A stretch of 64,000 nt of DNA, from assembly GCA_963924555.1 (NCBI GenBank), contig OZ004588.1, positions 3,348,001-3,412,000 of the forward strand. Reading direction: 5' to 3'. The translations under genes were made by a program, and so were the position numbers. This document shows positions 35,981-47,548 of this stretch, in pieces (the stretch's first letter is position 1; every line of letters begins with the position of its first letter). This stretch comes from Crambe crambe. Taxonomy: Eukaryota; Porifera; Demospongiae; Poecilosclerida; Crambeidae. The notes below the pieces were generated by a model. That model searched no databases and was not told the origin of the DNA. It worked only from the letters and a program-made list of their open reading frames with translations.

Positions 35981-38373
35981 TCAATCACTATTCACATCCA
36001 CTTCTTCTATCTCTGAATCTTCCACACCAAGTGCTTTATTGTCAACATCAAGTGCTTGACATATTCCAGCTTCGTTCACTATGAATGATGGATTATCAGC
36101 AATGTGCTGAACTGTCTTGACAAGCCATTTGGCACCAAGTTCTTTCATAGCTGGTAAACATATATAGGTCAGCAGGTTCCAATCTTGATCCAACTGCTCT
36201 GCTATTTGACTTGAATACCAGTCTTGAAATTTTCACCGAAGAAAATCCTTCACAGTCTTATTAACAGAGATGTCCACTGGCTGTAATAAATCTGTAGTAT
36301 CAGCAGGCAACAAACAAACATGAATCGAATTCTCTTCAAGAATAGCTTTAACCTTTAAAATTATCCACAATCACAAGGGCAGACTTGTCTTCCCCCAAAT
36401 TGTCTCTTTGCTTTTCAACATATGGAATGATTATGGCTTTGATGTATTGAAACATTGCTTCTTCATTTGACCAATGTTTGGGTGAATGTGTAATATCCCA
36501 GTCACTTGGAAATTTGAAATGGGGGTGACAACGGTTTGTCTTGACAGTGGAAGTGACATCATTTAGAAATTCCTTCTTCAACTGTGAAAAATTGGCAACA
36601 CTAAATTTGTTCTTTGTTCTGGTGGCTTTTCACTGGACAAATTTCATCCACACAAGAAGTGAATTTGCCCATGGTCTGTAGCCACCAAACTCTTCTAACT
36701 TGAACTTGTCATATGTCATCACAATACCTCGAGCAGCAGCAACAACAATACATGCAGATACAACACCTCCAGCTTCTCTCAGTTTCAGCAAATATGCTTG
36801 CACAACCATTGTCATAGGGTGGAATGTCCCCCTCTTAGAATGACCCGGGGGTCAGGGTGAAGTGACCTGGGGTCACTCTAACCTAGGCTGGAATGACCCC
36901 CCTGTGTCACTCAGCCCTAGGGTATATTGACCCCTCTAGGATGTAGTGACCCCCTGGGTCACTTTGCCCTTTGGTATAATGACCTCTCCCTCCCCGTCTC
37001 TACATAGGATGTGGAATTAGACAATCAAATCAATTACTTTGGTGAACATCAAAACCACTTGATACTTTATTTTTCTTCCATGCTGCTGCTGGTGCTGTGA
37101 CACATTGCTTATGAAATCACTGAGTCTTGGCATGAACTGCAACTGATCATTTTCCATATTCAGTTACAAAAAATCTCAAAGGTAATTGCTGCCAAACTTG
37201 AGCTTTTTTCTGGTTTTTCTGCTGTGGAAATGATGTCAGCGCCGATTTTCTAACGGTTGAAAAGATGCTTCCGAAACTTATGTAATATATGCAACAGAGC
37301 AAACAATCACTGCCATTACCCTGAATTTTTGTACATTGACGAAACATATATCCAGTAGAGTAGGAATATAGGAAATTTATCGGGGGGAGGGGGGCAGGGA
37401 CAATAATAAGTTAATCACAGTAATAGCAACAAAATTCAATCCTTCTGTCATTAAATTGCATTAGATAACAGTCAGCAAGCAGCAGTGAAATTGCTGACAT
37501 CACACTGCAATGACATGTAATTGCTTGGTGCTTGGTCTTACTTTCAATATACTGTTCATATTTTTTTTGGGGGGGGGGGCAGTACCTCTCCATCTATAGT
37601 ATTGGGGGGCAGTGGCCCCCCTGCCCCCCCCCTCTCCCCCCATTCCTACTCCACTGTCTGATATCATAAATATAGTCTCGTGGGCCAATCCTTTACCAAA
37701 ATACACCTCCTGCCACACTGATATCAACGGAACTGTAAAGAAATATTGTTCTGTGATCATGAAGTGCCGAATACTTATTAGAGCATGCGCAACTCACATG
37801 TACACTTTACTTATGTGGGGGTCACTTGACCCTGAGGGGGGTCATTTAACCCTAGATTAGAGTGACCTCTGGGTCACTACACCCTAGGGTAGAATGACCG
37901 GGGGTCACTATACCCTCCAACTCCGTATCTAAATAGTCCCCCAACAAAAGTGGCCTACCACGCTTTCTTTCAGGAAGCTCATCCACTCATTATTATCTGT
38001 TTTCCGTTTCTCTCTCACACTTTCAAGGTAGTCCTTGATCGAGATGGTACTACTGTTGATTTTCACCCTCAACTTTCAAGAGAAATGTCCAGCAGCTGCT
38101 GAAACTCCATGCTGACTGCATATCTGCCCATATCAGCACAATCCTTAGGACTATATTAATAGAATTGTTATCTTTTTCCTAAACTAGCTTAGCTACCTAC
38201 GTAAGTATATACTTCATATATGGACCACGTTTTTTCTGTTTCTTAGCTTCAACCATCACTTTGTCCACTTCCTTATTAGCGAGCGCTACTGCCCTCAAGG
38301 TCATAATGTTGGATAAAGATCCACTGGGGCTTGGAAGTCCATCCTTAGCCTTGAAATACTTCTGTAAAGACAT
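35981..38373 (-). pseudogene. pogo/Tigger-like DDE transposase, broken
   Basis: Read from ATG at 38373: MSLQKYFKAKDGLPSPSGSL, a basic KKQKKRGPYMK, RPLLLGDYL, then after an insertion VQAYLLKLREAGGVVSACIV, later YRPWANSLLVWM, HPHFKFPSDWDITHSPKHWS, ALVIVDNFKG (catalytic-core Asp) and LLPADTTDLLQPVDISVNKT. The last motif (TDLLQPxD) is diagnostic of DDE_1 pogo/Jerky-type transposases. Several stops and shifts break the frame, and a 1.1-kb element (36815-37918) lies between the N-terminal and middle parts. It cannot make an active enzyme. Confidence 0.8.
36815..37918. mobile_element. Nested element with GGGTCA-type terminal arrays
   Basis: It splits the pogo-like gene between RPLLLGDYL and VQAYLLKLRE. 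Both ends are arrays of short repeats built on TGACCC/GGGTCA (about eight on the left, 36815-37010; about six on the right, 37810-37918) in inverted orientation, with 'taggGTgtaatgaccc'-like spacing. The centre has C/G runs (37566-37640) and no recognised gene. Family unknown. Confidence 0.65.
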
Positions 38374-38525
38374 GTCTCGAGTATGTCAGAGCCACGTGTT
38401 ACCATAATTTAAATTTTCATACAAATATAATTTCTGGTAAGTAGTTTTATTCAGACAATTTAATTTCGGAATACTTCCAACTTCCGAAAATATTTAATTT
38501 TTGAATTTTTCTGGAACTACAGTAA

Positions 38526-39780
38526 CTAGTATCAATACTCTAAGTGCTAAGTAGATTTTTCAGAGCTATCTAGATCTTGGGGTTAGTAGGTGAATGCATT
38601 GCACATACAGAAAGAGAGCAAAGAGCATTATAGAAATCCAATAGTCACTGAAAGGACAACAAAGAGGCTATGTAACTGAAGTTATTCTGTAATGTATGGA
38701 AATGAGTTGTCTCACATAGCCAACCTCTTGATTACAACACTGAGATCACTAGCATATGTTAGGAAAGGCTATCGTAGAGGTTTTGTCCCTAGGACCAGAA
38801 GAGGTGTGATTGAGTGAATTAGACTCTTGCTCTCTAATACAATTTCTTTCTTATTTCTTGGCTAGCAATAGTCATGCAAAATGTTAAATTTTAATAATAA
38901 GGTCAGTCAGTCCTATTGAAGAGAGCTGCAAGAAATGTGAACAAACTACGTATAGTAGTAAGAGACTTGCTGTATTCTATATTCTGGGGGAAAGTTTAGT
39001 ATTATTTTGGACAACATCTAGGGGATGAAATTTCCTCTACACCTCCCCCCCTTATGGTTAGTTAGACACAAGAATTAGGTAGTTTGAGATTTCCATGCAA
39101 TGGTTAACAGTGACTTCTAAATGTTTGACCTCGTAACTTCCCCTCTAAGTCGAAAATCCTCTTATCTGTATGCTTTGGTACATTATGAAAGAGCCACCTT
39201 TGGAAAAGCTGGACCATCCACAGCTACTTTAATTAGGTATTGTGTCTCTGAGAGTTTGAGTTGAGCATTTGCATGTGATGATTATTTTACATATACACCA
39301 TAGAATATGTGGTTCATGATTGGAAGACTGTCAGTTTAGCAGACTAGATCCACCCTTACATGCTCTTACCTGTACAGAAACTATTATGTGTGTCTATAAT
39401 TGATTTTGTATTTAAAATCATTGAGTGGGAAATGGGAGTGGTTATGGGAGGAGTATTTTAGTTCCTCCTCAAAGAAGAATCATATGCCTTCATTTTTTTT
39501 TCTAGATTTACCTACTGAGCATACAAAGTCACAAAAATGGCATACAATATGAGTACATAATTTGTTTACTGTGCGATGAAGACATGTGAGCTTGACCAAA
39601 CCCATTTCTTGCATGTTAGTGATGCAATTCTGGATTGCTGCATGAAACATGGAAGTGAGGGGATCATGCTTTTTGCTAAGTAGGAACCTCACCTTTTAAA
39701 TAGCCTAATAGATCCGTTGATAGCATAAACTTCCCCTCCCACATTGATTATTAATTGTATTATCCTCAAACATATACACT
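38526..39780. other. Intronic, nothing recognised
   Basis: Between the pogo-like composite and the next transposon; no repeat pair, gene or RNA seen. The 70-codon minus frame at 39480 has no recognisable motif. Confidence 0.4.
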
Positions 39781-40335
39781 AGTCTGGCATAGCGGCGACC
39801 CTTACCAACCCAAGGGAAGGAAAAGGAATTAGCATCAACGACTTGTGTCTCACATCAAGATTTTGACGCCACCAATCAGATCACTTGATGGATAATTATT
39901 GCATCTTTGACGTACACGTGACGTATAATAATGAACGCGCACACTGCAAAAACAGGGTACTAAAGTCGAGAGTAAAAAGTACTAATTGTAAGTAAATTTG
40001 ATACTCACTGACACAAGATATGATTGTACTAATGATTAGTAGCACTGCTTTGAAGTGAGAGAGTAGGTTCTAGTTTTTAGTATCAAATGAAACCTGTTTT
40101 TAGTAAAGTAGTAGTTTGTGACACTTACAACTAGTACAAACAAACATAATACTGAGAGCATTGAACTAAAGACTAGTTCATATGTACACTTGGTTCTATA
40201 CATTTAAATCTTTATCCTAGGGAGGTAGCTACTAGGTTCAAGTATTTCCTGTCTTAAAGCTAGTAATTTGAATTGCATGATTATGTATTGGATATGGCAT
40301 AAGTATAAAGAGAGAGAGAGAGAGAGGGTGTCACA

Positions 40336-42269
40336 TTAAAAGTCAAGACATTCCTGAGTTTCTGATTCATCTTCTGTTTCATTAGTATCATCAGCATCAT
40401 CACTCTCTTCCTTACAAAGCCTTTGCTGAATACAATTTAGTGCCCTAAAGAGATTGGAGTAGGCAGTACTGATCTTTTTCTTAGCAGGAAGGTTGTCAGC
40501 CATCAATATTTCTTGCAAAAACTCGAGCACTTGTTGAGTAGATGGATTGTATGATAGTTCAAAAGTATAGTGTATTGCCAAGAGAGTAAGAACGGCTGAG
40601 AATACCCACTGACCAATTTCATACGTGATGACTTTTCTATTACAAATGGCTACAGCCGAAGAGAATCCAGAAATGCTGCCAACACAAACTATGTAAGGGT
40701 GAGTGTTATCGGCATTCTCTTTGATTGCTTCATTAACAGTCTATAAATATAAAGCATAATAGCTATAATTTTTTCACCTCACATTCACACAATAACCATA
40801 CCGGAGCAAAACACACAAGTGAATTCATCATTTTATCTGCCGAAACTTTTCCTCTTGGCTTGAGTTTGTCTACCAATAATTCCAAACAGTACACTGTAAC
40901 AACTATAACAAGAATAATAATTATTATATAAAATAATTATACATGCTCTACCATTCATATCATCTGACTCGGGCTGATGTCTTCCAGATTCAACTGCAAA
41001 CCGGACTATTGCTGGAGCTACAGCAGTAGCCCAATGGTTCTGCAGAGAACGGATCTTTTTTCGGACATCATCTATGGATTGAAATCTTAGTCCAATGATA
41101 TGGTACATGTCCTGGATCAACTAAAATTAATATATACATGATAAATTCACCAACAAGTATCACATCCCTATAACTTACATATATAGGCTTCTTGAAAAAG
41201 GGATAATTCTGTAAAGTAGTTGTAACTCGTGTATTGGCTGTTAAAGATAGCATTGTATTCCTGCGACTGGCAAAGGTGAGAGACATTAATCGGGTGACTT
41301 TTCCTTCATCAATACGACTTTTTTTGCCTTCCTTTTGAAGCACACTCAAATGTGACTGAATTGCTTCATCATCTTCAACCTCATCGTGTCCTGAAGAAAC
41401 CACAGTTTTCCTTTTCTTTGTAGTATTTTCACATGATTTTCGATCAAGGTATAAATGGTTTTGAAACCATCTAACTATCTGTCCATACAATCCGGCCTAT
41501 AACAAATATATATCTTTTTAACAAAACAAACAAACAAAAAACAACAACAAAAAATCTTGGAATTCTATAACAAACCTCTGGTGAAGATTTATTTCCATTT
41601 CCATAGTCACCCAAACTCTTAGGAGCCAACTCTAATAAAGATTTCGCCAATGACCTTTTATCTGTAGTAGAAACAGAACAATCTCTTTCCCAACAATATC
41701 CTCGTAGTGCCATACATGCTTCTTTGATTAGTCGATTTCTCTGTGTGGAAGTATAGAAAGCGTCATTTTGTATGCATTTCTTTAAATCTGGTGAAAATAC
41801 AGGAAGTTTAAAGCTATCATCTGATGTTTCACCAAGACATTTTGTCATTTCAGGGTGTCTACGCTTTCGTGAAGAGGAAGAGTGGCTACTACATGGTGTA
41901 GATGCACGGCTATTTGAAGAAAATGAGAAATGAGATGTATTATCATCATCCAGTTCACTCAATTCATCAAGCAGATTCTGGGTATCTGTCTTCTCACTTG
42001 AGCGAGCCGTCTGTGAAATCCTAAACAAGTTTGAGCCAAGCAAAAATTTTTCATTGCCCGGATAAATAAGTGAAAAATCTTCTCTTGTGAGATATATGAA
42101 AGCTTTCCCATCAATATTTCTCTCTAAATGAAGTTATAATAACTGAGAAATTCTATTTAATGCCCACTCACCACTCACTCTCGAGTTCCTTGGCATCTTC
42201 ATGAGGCACATTCATTTCCTTTGTCAAACATGCTAAGAGTTCCTTACAAGTCATAGATTTTATGTCCAT
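40336..42269 (-). CDS. CACTA accessory protein with SAM-like N-terminus (6 exons)
   Basis: Exons (minus strand) 42269-42179, 42123-41576, 41496-41179, 41120-40952, 40893-40802 and 40740-40336 close in frame to 540 residues with TAA. Introns are 49-91 bases except one of 79 and one of 61, all GT-AG. Residues 1-60 (LACLTKEMNVPHEDAKELE, then RNIDGKAFIYLTREDF and FLLGSNLFRI) match the SAM-domain pattern. A Ser-rich linker with RKRRHPE follows, then a conserved-looking body (IVRWFQNHLYLD, WATAVAPAIVRFAVESGRHQ) and an acidic tail (EESDDADDTNETEDESE). It is divergent to the transposase with about 220 bases between starts, suggesting a shared promoter. In CACTA elements a second protein usually helps bind subterminal repeats; that role here is inference. 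Confidence 0.85.
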
Positions 42270-42486
42270 ACAGCGTTGTAGATCTATACCTGATATTTAA
42301 GCCTATGATTAACCTACCTATTTGCTTATCTGCATTATGGTAACGTACCAGCCATAAATTGCACTGATACAATTGAAGGAAGGAGACAATCAAGGATAAA
42401 GAAGCAAAAATCTCACAACCGTGCACTTCACACCAGTCCTGTGTCCCGCGCGCTCAGATTGCATTGACCTTTGACCTTATACAAAG
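42270..42486. promoter_or_regulatory. Bidirectional intergenic region of the CACTA element
   Basis: 217 bases separate the start codons of the two divergent transposon genes. It is likely to hold both promoters; 'cccgcgcgctcag' near 42446 is a GC-rich spot close to the transposase start. No TATA box is obvious. Confidence 0.4.
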
Positions 42487-45400
42487 ATGGCCTCTTGCTG
42501 CCAACTATGCTTTGTTGAATATAGTAGTCTATTCGACTTAGTCAGTCACGTTAGAGCTGCTCATTCTTCGGATATGAACCTTAATTATGTCTGCAAAGTG
42601 GATGGTTGCCCTAGGATGTTCTCAAAGACTAACACCTGGTATAAGCACGTGATACAATATCATCATGAGGAGTATTTTAAGAAGAATGCATCCTCAGAGG
42701 TGAAGTATGGAGCAGAACCTGATGATGATGATGACGATAATCAAATGGAATTATCTGTGGGTGGAGCATGGCCCGAAGGCAGTGATGGTGAAATGGATTT
42801 TTCTGGCGGTGGAGCATGGCCTGAAGGAAGTGATGATGGTAATTATTTACCAACTACAATTTTGAGTGAGAAAGTGATAGCTGGGAAACTTCTTAAAATA
42901 CGAGAGAAGCACCTAGTGTCACATGCTGTAATCAATGACATCATGGAATTGGTGGAAAGCATTTGTAATGATATGTCTACTAAAGCTATATCTTCAATAC
43001 ACCAATCTGGTGATGAATGTGGTATGGATACCTCATCATCATTCTTTCAAGAGCTACCACAAATCTTTGAACGATTGAATTCACCGCTGGCTTCGATTGG
43101 TACAGCTTACAAACAACAATCTTTTATTGCAAAGAATCTTCCATATGTGGTAAGTATCATTATTTCACTTAGCTGTCAATTTTATATGTATTTGTCATAA
43201 GAAACCTATTTGGCATGAAGTTGGAACACATGTGGCAACTGTTGGACGAAGTGTGACCCCAACTAATGTATCTGATGGTTTTTATTATGTCCCCTTCCTC
43301 CAGTCCATAAAAGCACTATTAAAAAATCCTTCTACATTTCATCAGGTAATAATTATTATATATATATTATTATGCTAATCAATCAACTCTTGTATTTAGG
43401 TTATGTCTGGTGCACACCAAAGTCCTGATAAATTAATGTATGACATATGCGATGGCACTATGTTGGAGAACCAACAAACTGATGTACTTCAGATTATTGC
43501 CTACTACGATGAGGTTTCAATGACAAATCCACTGATGTCTAGGTCTAAAAAGTACAAAATAGGTACGTATGCACTTCAGTATGCATGGGGGTGCTCTAAT
43601 TAGATTTTATAATAGGTGCCATCTATTTTATGTTGGGAAATTTGGATCCAGCACTGCGTTCAAGATTGGAATCCATAAGTCTTATTGCTCTATTTAACAC
43701 AAATTTATTAACTGAGTACTCGATAGATGACATTCTCAAGCCTTTCATTGAGGACTTGAAGGATTTAAATGCTGTTAGTTTAATATTTAACTTTTATACT
43801 AATTATAGCCATGTATATTTTTGAAGCCTAGTGGATGGCCTGTCAATATTGATGAACATCAGTACCATATAAAAGGTAAATTAGTGGCCTTTTTGGGAGA
43901 CACTCCTGCTATTAATATGGTAGGGGGATTTAAAGAAGGTGTGGGTATGGCCATGCGCAAATGCCGGCAGTGTATGGCAACATATGATCAGATACAAACA
44001 AAGGTTAGCTACAGGTTCATATGTGCTTTGATAACGAATAGTTTATCTTTCCTCTCAGTTTACAGAGAAGAAATTTCAGATGAGGAATAAAGAAGGATAT
44101 ACCAAGCAGTGTATGTATATCAATGCGTCAGATATTTCTGAGTCTGAAAAATTGCATTATTCAAAAGTGTATGGCATAAATCGATCCCCGATCCTTTTGG
44201 AGTTGCCTTATTTTGATGTCACACAACACTTACCACAGGATTTGATGCATGTATTACTTGAGGGTGTTTTTCCCCTTCATGTGGGACAGCTATTGCAGTA
44301 CGTCATCCACGAGTCCAAAATTCTGACCCTTTCTCAAATAAATAGTCGCATCTTAGCACATCCATATGCCTATTTTGAAGAAAAACCATCACCCTTGAAA
44401 GACTTAGAATTCGAAGGAAGTCAGTCAGGTTATAGTGCATCCAATAATATTTATCAGTTTATACTGTTCTTTGATCTTTTCAGCTGCTCAGATGTGGGAA
44501 CTGATGAACATACTTCCCTTCATTATAGGAAGTGATATGCCACCAAATGATCCTCACTATCAGTGTTTTTTGCTACTGAGTGATATTTCAAAGATGCTTT
44601 TTTCTAAAGTGATTGCTAACGATCAGATTCCACTCTTACGCCTACTGATAGAGGAATATTTAGAAACTTTTGCTAGCCTTTATCCTCACCGACCATTAAC
44701 TCCGAAGATGCATTACTTAGTGCATATTCCAACTCTTATTCAAAGGTATAAGAATGGTTCCCACATGAACATGCAAATTCTTTTTATCTCTTTAAGTCAA
44801 CATTCTATAGGTATGGTCCACTAATCAATCTTTGGTGTATGAGGTTTGAGGGTAAACACAAACAGTTTAAAAATGCTGCCAGAAGCACTAGTTTCAAAAA
44901 TATCCTTAAGACCCTCACTTACCATCATCAACGGTTAATGGCTTTAAATTTATATTATGATAATTCATTTGCATCAGTGACTGTTTCTACTGGGCCAGGT
45001 GTGTTTAGCATGATACCATCTTGCATGTAAATATGTATTGTTGTATTGTTACAGCTCAACCTGTTACTGTGATGTCCATGCCCTATGGTGATGCAATTAA
45101 GATTCATTTTCCATCTTTGCTGAATGAAGACTTGTACAGGTATTCAAATTAATAAGCTGTGTGTGTGTGTGTTTGTTAGCCAGCTAGTCATGAAAGTAGC
45201 TATAACCAGGATATTATATTTGGCAGATCTCATTGGGTTAAAATAATAGGAACGATGTACAAGACAATGAAGTGCTACATGATGATTGGAACTACTGAGT
45301 GCCAATCTGGTAGTGTTCCACAATTTGGTTTATTGTACGATATTATTATATACGGTCAAGAACCCAATATAGTCTTCGTTTTTAATAAAATGGAAACTCT

Positions 45401-45572
45401 CAAATATGATTCATGTTTTGGAGCTTATGAGGTAGTATCACTAGCAGAATATTGTTGTTTTTATAGATCATCTATTAAATGTTACCATCTTTTTAGTGCC
45501 ATTCAGCATGGCAATCATGTAACTAGATACATCAAGTCTAAATATGATCTCACTGTTTATTGCAACTATTAA
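42487..45572 (+). CDS. EnSpm/CACTA-like transposase (10 exons)
   Basis: Exons 42487-43149, 43202-43345, 43400-43562, 43616-43773, 43809-44003, 44059-44428, 44484-44745, 44811-44998, 45055-45139 and 45227-45572 give 857 residues with no internal stop. Two C2H2 fingers lie at the N-terminus (C5-C8-H21-H26 and C36-C41-H54-H59), then an acidic linker with a duplicated GGAWPEGSD. Candidate DDE residues are D306 (AYYDEV), D407 (AFLGDTPA, followed by GGFKEGVG and CRQC) and E509 (MHVLLEGV). A C-terminal block reads TPKMHYLVHIP and MRFEGKHKQFK. The GDTPA/CxxC and DLMH motifs resemble CACTA tnp2/Plavaka-type enzymes. Introns are 35-87 bases, and exon sequence is undecayed, so recent activity is plausible. 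Catalytic assignments are by motif only. Confidence 0.88.
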
Positions 45573-46111
45573 ACTATTTTGACATTAGGCTACTATCTTT
45601 TAGTAGCTGTAGATAGAAATAAGTAGGTGGGGCTATCTAAATGTAGGAACTTGATACTAATAATGAGTATTATGGACTAAAACTAGGAAATTTACTAAAG
45701 ATTAGTAGTATTAACTATGTTCAAGTATGCATTATGCTCAATTTTAGGCACTGTAATTGAAGCTTGCTTGAATCTATAATTTTAAGTGATTTAACTATAA
45801 TTTTGAGTATCTAACTACAATTATTTTAAGTGTGCATAATAAAATCCAGAATTTTCTTCTGAAACATAGTAGGTTTATCTCAAACTTGGAAATGCCTCTT
45901 TATATTAGGAAGGTGGTGTTTCTAAATATAGCAACTTCATACTAATAATAAGTGTTGTGCAATAAATCAAGGCAAACCGTACTAATTATTAGTATAATAT
46001 GTCCTAGATTTGAATTCAACCTAGTCAATTCGGTGGAAAGCTACTTAATTCAAGATTTTATGACTAAGAATAAGTTTTTAAACCTAACTTTTAGTACCCT
46101 GTTTTTGCAGT

Positions 46112-46693
46112 GCAGCCTTTAAGCTTTCAATGCTCAAGATCGATTGCAGAGACATGGAAGATAAGTAATGTATCGGCTGCGGTGAGCTGACAGAAGGGAT
46201 CTAGAAGAATCATATCTGACTCCACAGACATTCTTAGCATTGAAAGAGACAAGGGCCAAGAAGATGATAGATTTATGTAGAAAATGCTTTAATAGCTATG
46301 TCAAAGTTAAGAAAAAACTAGAGGTATCTAGTCGAAGTTTTAATATAGCTATCTAGTTATATTTAGCAACTTCACTACAGGGCATCCACCAGAATTTGAG
46401 CAAGGCTCTTGATGCACGCAAAATTATGATTATTCCGCGCACGTGATAATCTTGTTGTAAATTAACGTTCCTGGAATTCCAAAGTGACAAGTCGTTGATG
46501 CTAATGTCCTCAGACCCTTTTCCTTCCCTTGGGTTGGTAAGGGTCGCCGCTACGCCAGACTACATATACACACCCACACACAAACATCCCAGTGCCTCAC
46601 TCTATATGGAACCCTCCATGGTGCTTGATTAGTACTATAAATTCTGTGGGTGTGTCTTATCTGAAGTAATAAAAGTGTTTATGTCCTCTCCAG
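46112..46693. other. Right part of the host TIR element and intron end
   Basis: 46113-46560 is the right portion of the GTCTGGC element; 46561-46693 runs to the acceptor of exon 3 ('tgtcctctccag'). No gene of its own. Confidence 0.6.
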
Positions 46694-47548
46694 ACCCCAG
46701 CCTCACCTCTCACAGTTTGCTGGCTGCTCTGGAGACTGTGGGGAATGCAAAGAACATTAGTGAGATTAATGATTCTGAAGGTGACTTGGAGCGTGTACTT
46801 CAACTACCACTCTCTAAGATGAGGGAAATGAGATTGCAATGTTCAGCAGAGGCTGATTATCGCTATCAACTGATGGAATATTATCTAAAATGTCATGAGT
46901 GTCCTGGGTGGAATCACCTGGCTGGGGGACTTCTCTACAAGGAACAACACAGCGCTCTTGAGAAAGTGAAGGGGAATGTTACAGCTGATAAAGGTAAGTG
47001 TGTTGTAGATGACACATACTAAGTGAGGCAAGGGTGAATATAGTCATGTGATTGGTCAACAGTGGATTAATAAATGACTCTCCTAGTTCAAGACTATATA
47101 TGTACAACACTAACAGTGTCCACAGTCCAAAATACACTTTTCCTAGTTAAGAACAAGTTTATTACAATGTTTTTCCAATATTTGCTAGTCCCATGGTTTC
47201 ATAATTAGCTATAGTTCTCTGGCCTAGAAGCAAAGAGTCACAACTTGAATAATGAAATTTGTGAGAGCATCTTATGTCACCTCACTCTTGTTTAAGTAAA
47301 TTTCCTGGAACTCCCTTAATCTTTACTGGAATAGATGACTGAGAGTATTTTCTTATATCTAGTTACATCTATAAATGAAAGGCTGGGACAACATTACTAT
47401 AATCAAGTCATGATTATTAGTACTTCATCGTCTTCTGTCATTTAATTCTACAGTGTCTTGCCCTCCTCCAAACGTGATGGACTTCCTGTGTTTCCCCCTA
47501 CAAAACTCAAATAATGTGAACTTAACCACAGAAATCGAAGCAAAGTAA

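Larger units (their letters stand above)
34960..38525. mobile_element. Decayed pogo-like composite element with HIRAN gene
   Basis: A + strand HIRAN-domain frame (35122-35564) and a - strand pogo-like DDE transposase (38373-35981) lie back to back with diverging frames around them. Weakly similar ends (TGTAATTCCA near 34968 and the reverse of TGGAACTACA near 38516, each near 'tttaatttcgga' text) may be the termini, but they are too diverged to fix. Both genes carry breaks, so the element is dead. Confidence 0.45.
39942..46112. mobile_element. Apparently intact EnSpm/CACTA-like transposon
   Basis: Terminal inverted repeats of 23 identical bases starting CACTGCAAAAACAGGG. CACTG/CACTA ends are characteristic of EnSpm/CACTA. 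Subterminal regions carry palindromes of the form TACTAATNATTAGTA (for example near 40026 and 45990) and many half sites, as expected for transposase-binding arrays. Inside are two divergent genes with closed splice phases: transposase (+) and a SAM-like protein (-). CA directly flanks both ends (39940-39941, 46113-46114), fitting a 2-bp duplication; 3 bp is more usual for the family. It sits inside the GTCTGGC element, itself within intron 3 of the Death-domain gene. Confidence 0.9.
39782..46560. mobile_element. TIR element (GTCTGGC ends) hosting the CACTA insertion
   Basis: Left end GTCTGGCATAGCGGCGACCC and right end its reverse complement with one change; the match extends through 'accaacccaagggaaggaaaag' and, after a small gap, 'attagcatcaacgactt'. 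TA lies on both sides (39780-39781, 46561-46562). Without the CACTA insertion (39942-46112) it is about 610 bases with no gene, that is, a non-autonomous element. Confidence 0.85.
30429..47548 (+). pseudogene. Death-domain gene with four exons, truncated in the last
   Basis: Exons 30429-30771, 34244-34513, 46694-46993 and 47454-47548 join in phase 1 at all three introns, giving 335 residues. Exon 1 (ATG GGG AAC AAG) encodes a hydrophilic Pro/Glu/Asp-rich segment ending in a basic stretch (RQERRRKQRMKRKFK). Exon 2 is a Death domain (WRRLIYHLDLWDHSDIADRI). Exon 3 is a second Death-like unit (GWNHLAGGLLYKEQHSALEK). Exon 4 starts a third, paralogous to 8681-9000, but meets TAA at 47546-47548. Intron 3 is 12.2 kb of transposons. 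After exon 2 an alternative last exon (34600-34682, phase 1, stop TAA) would give a short protein that avoids that intron. Death folds bind one another; partners are unknown. It may be a living truncated gene rather than a pseudogene. Confidence 0.7.

Noticed and set aside
35841-36059. 72-codon + strand frame
   Set aside because: Overlaps the end of the pogo-like transposase on the other strand, which explains the sequence.
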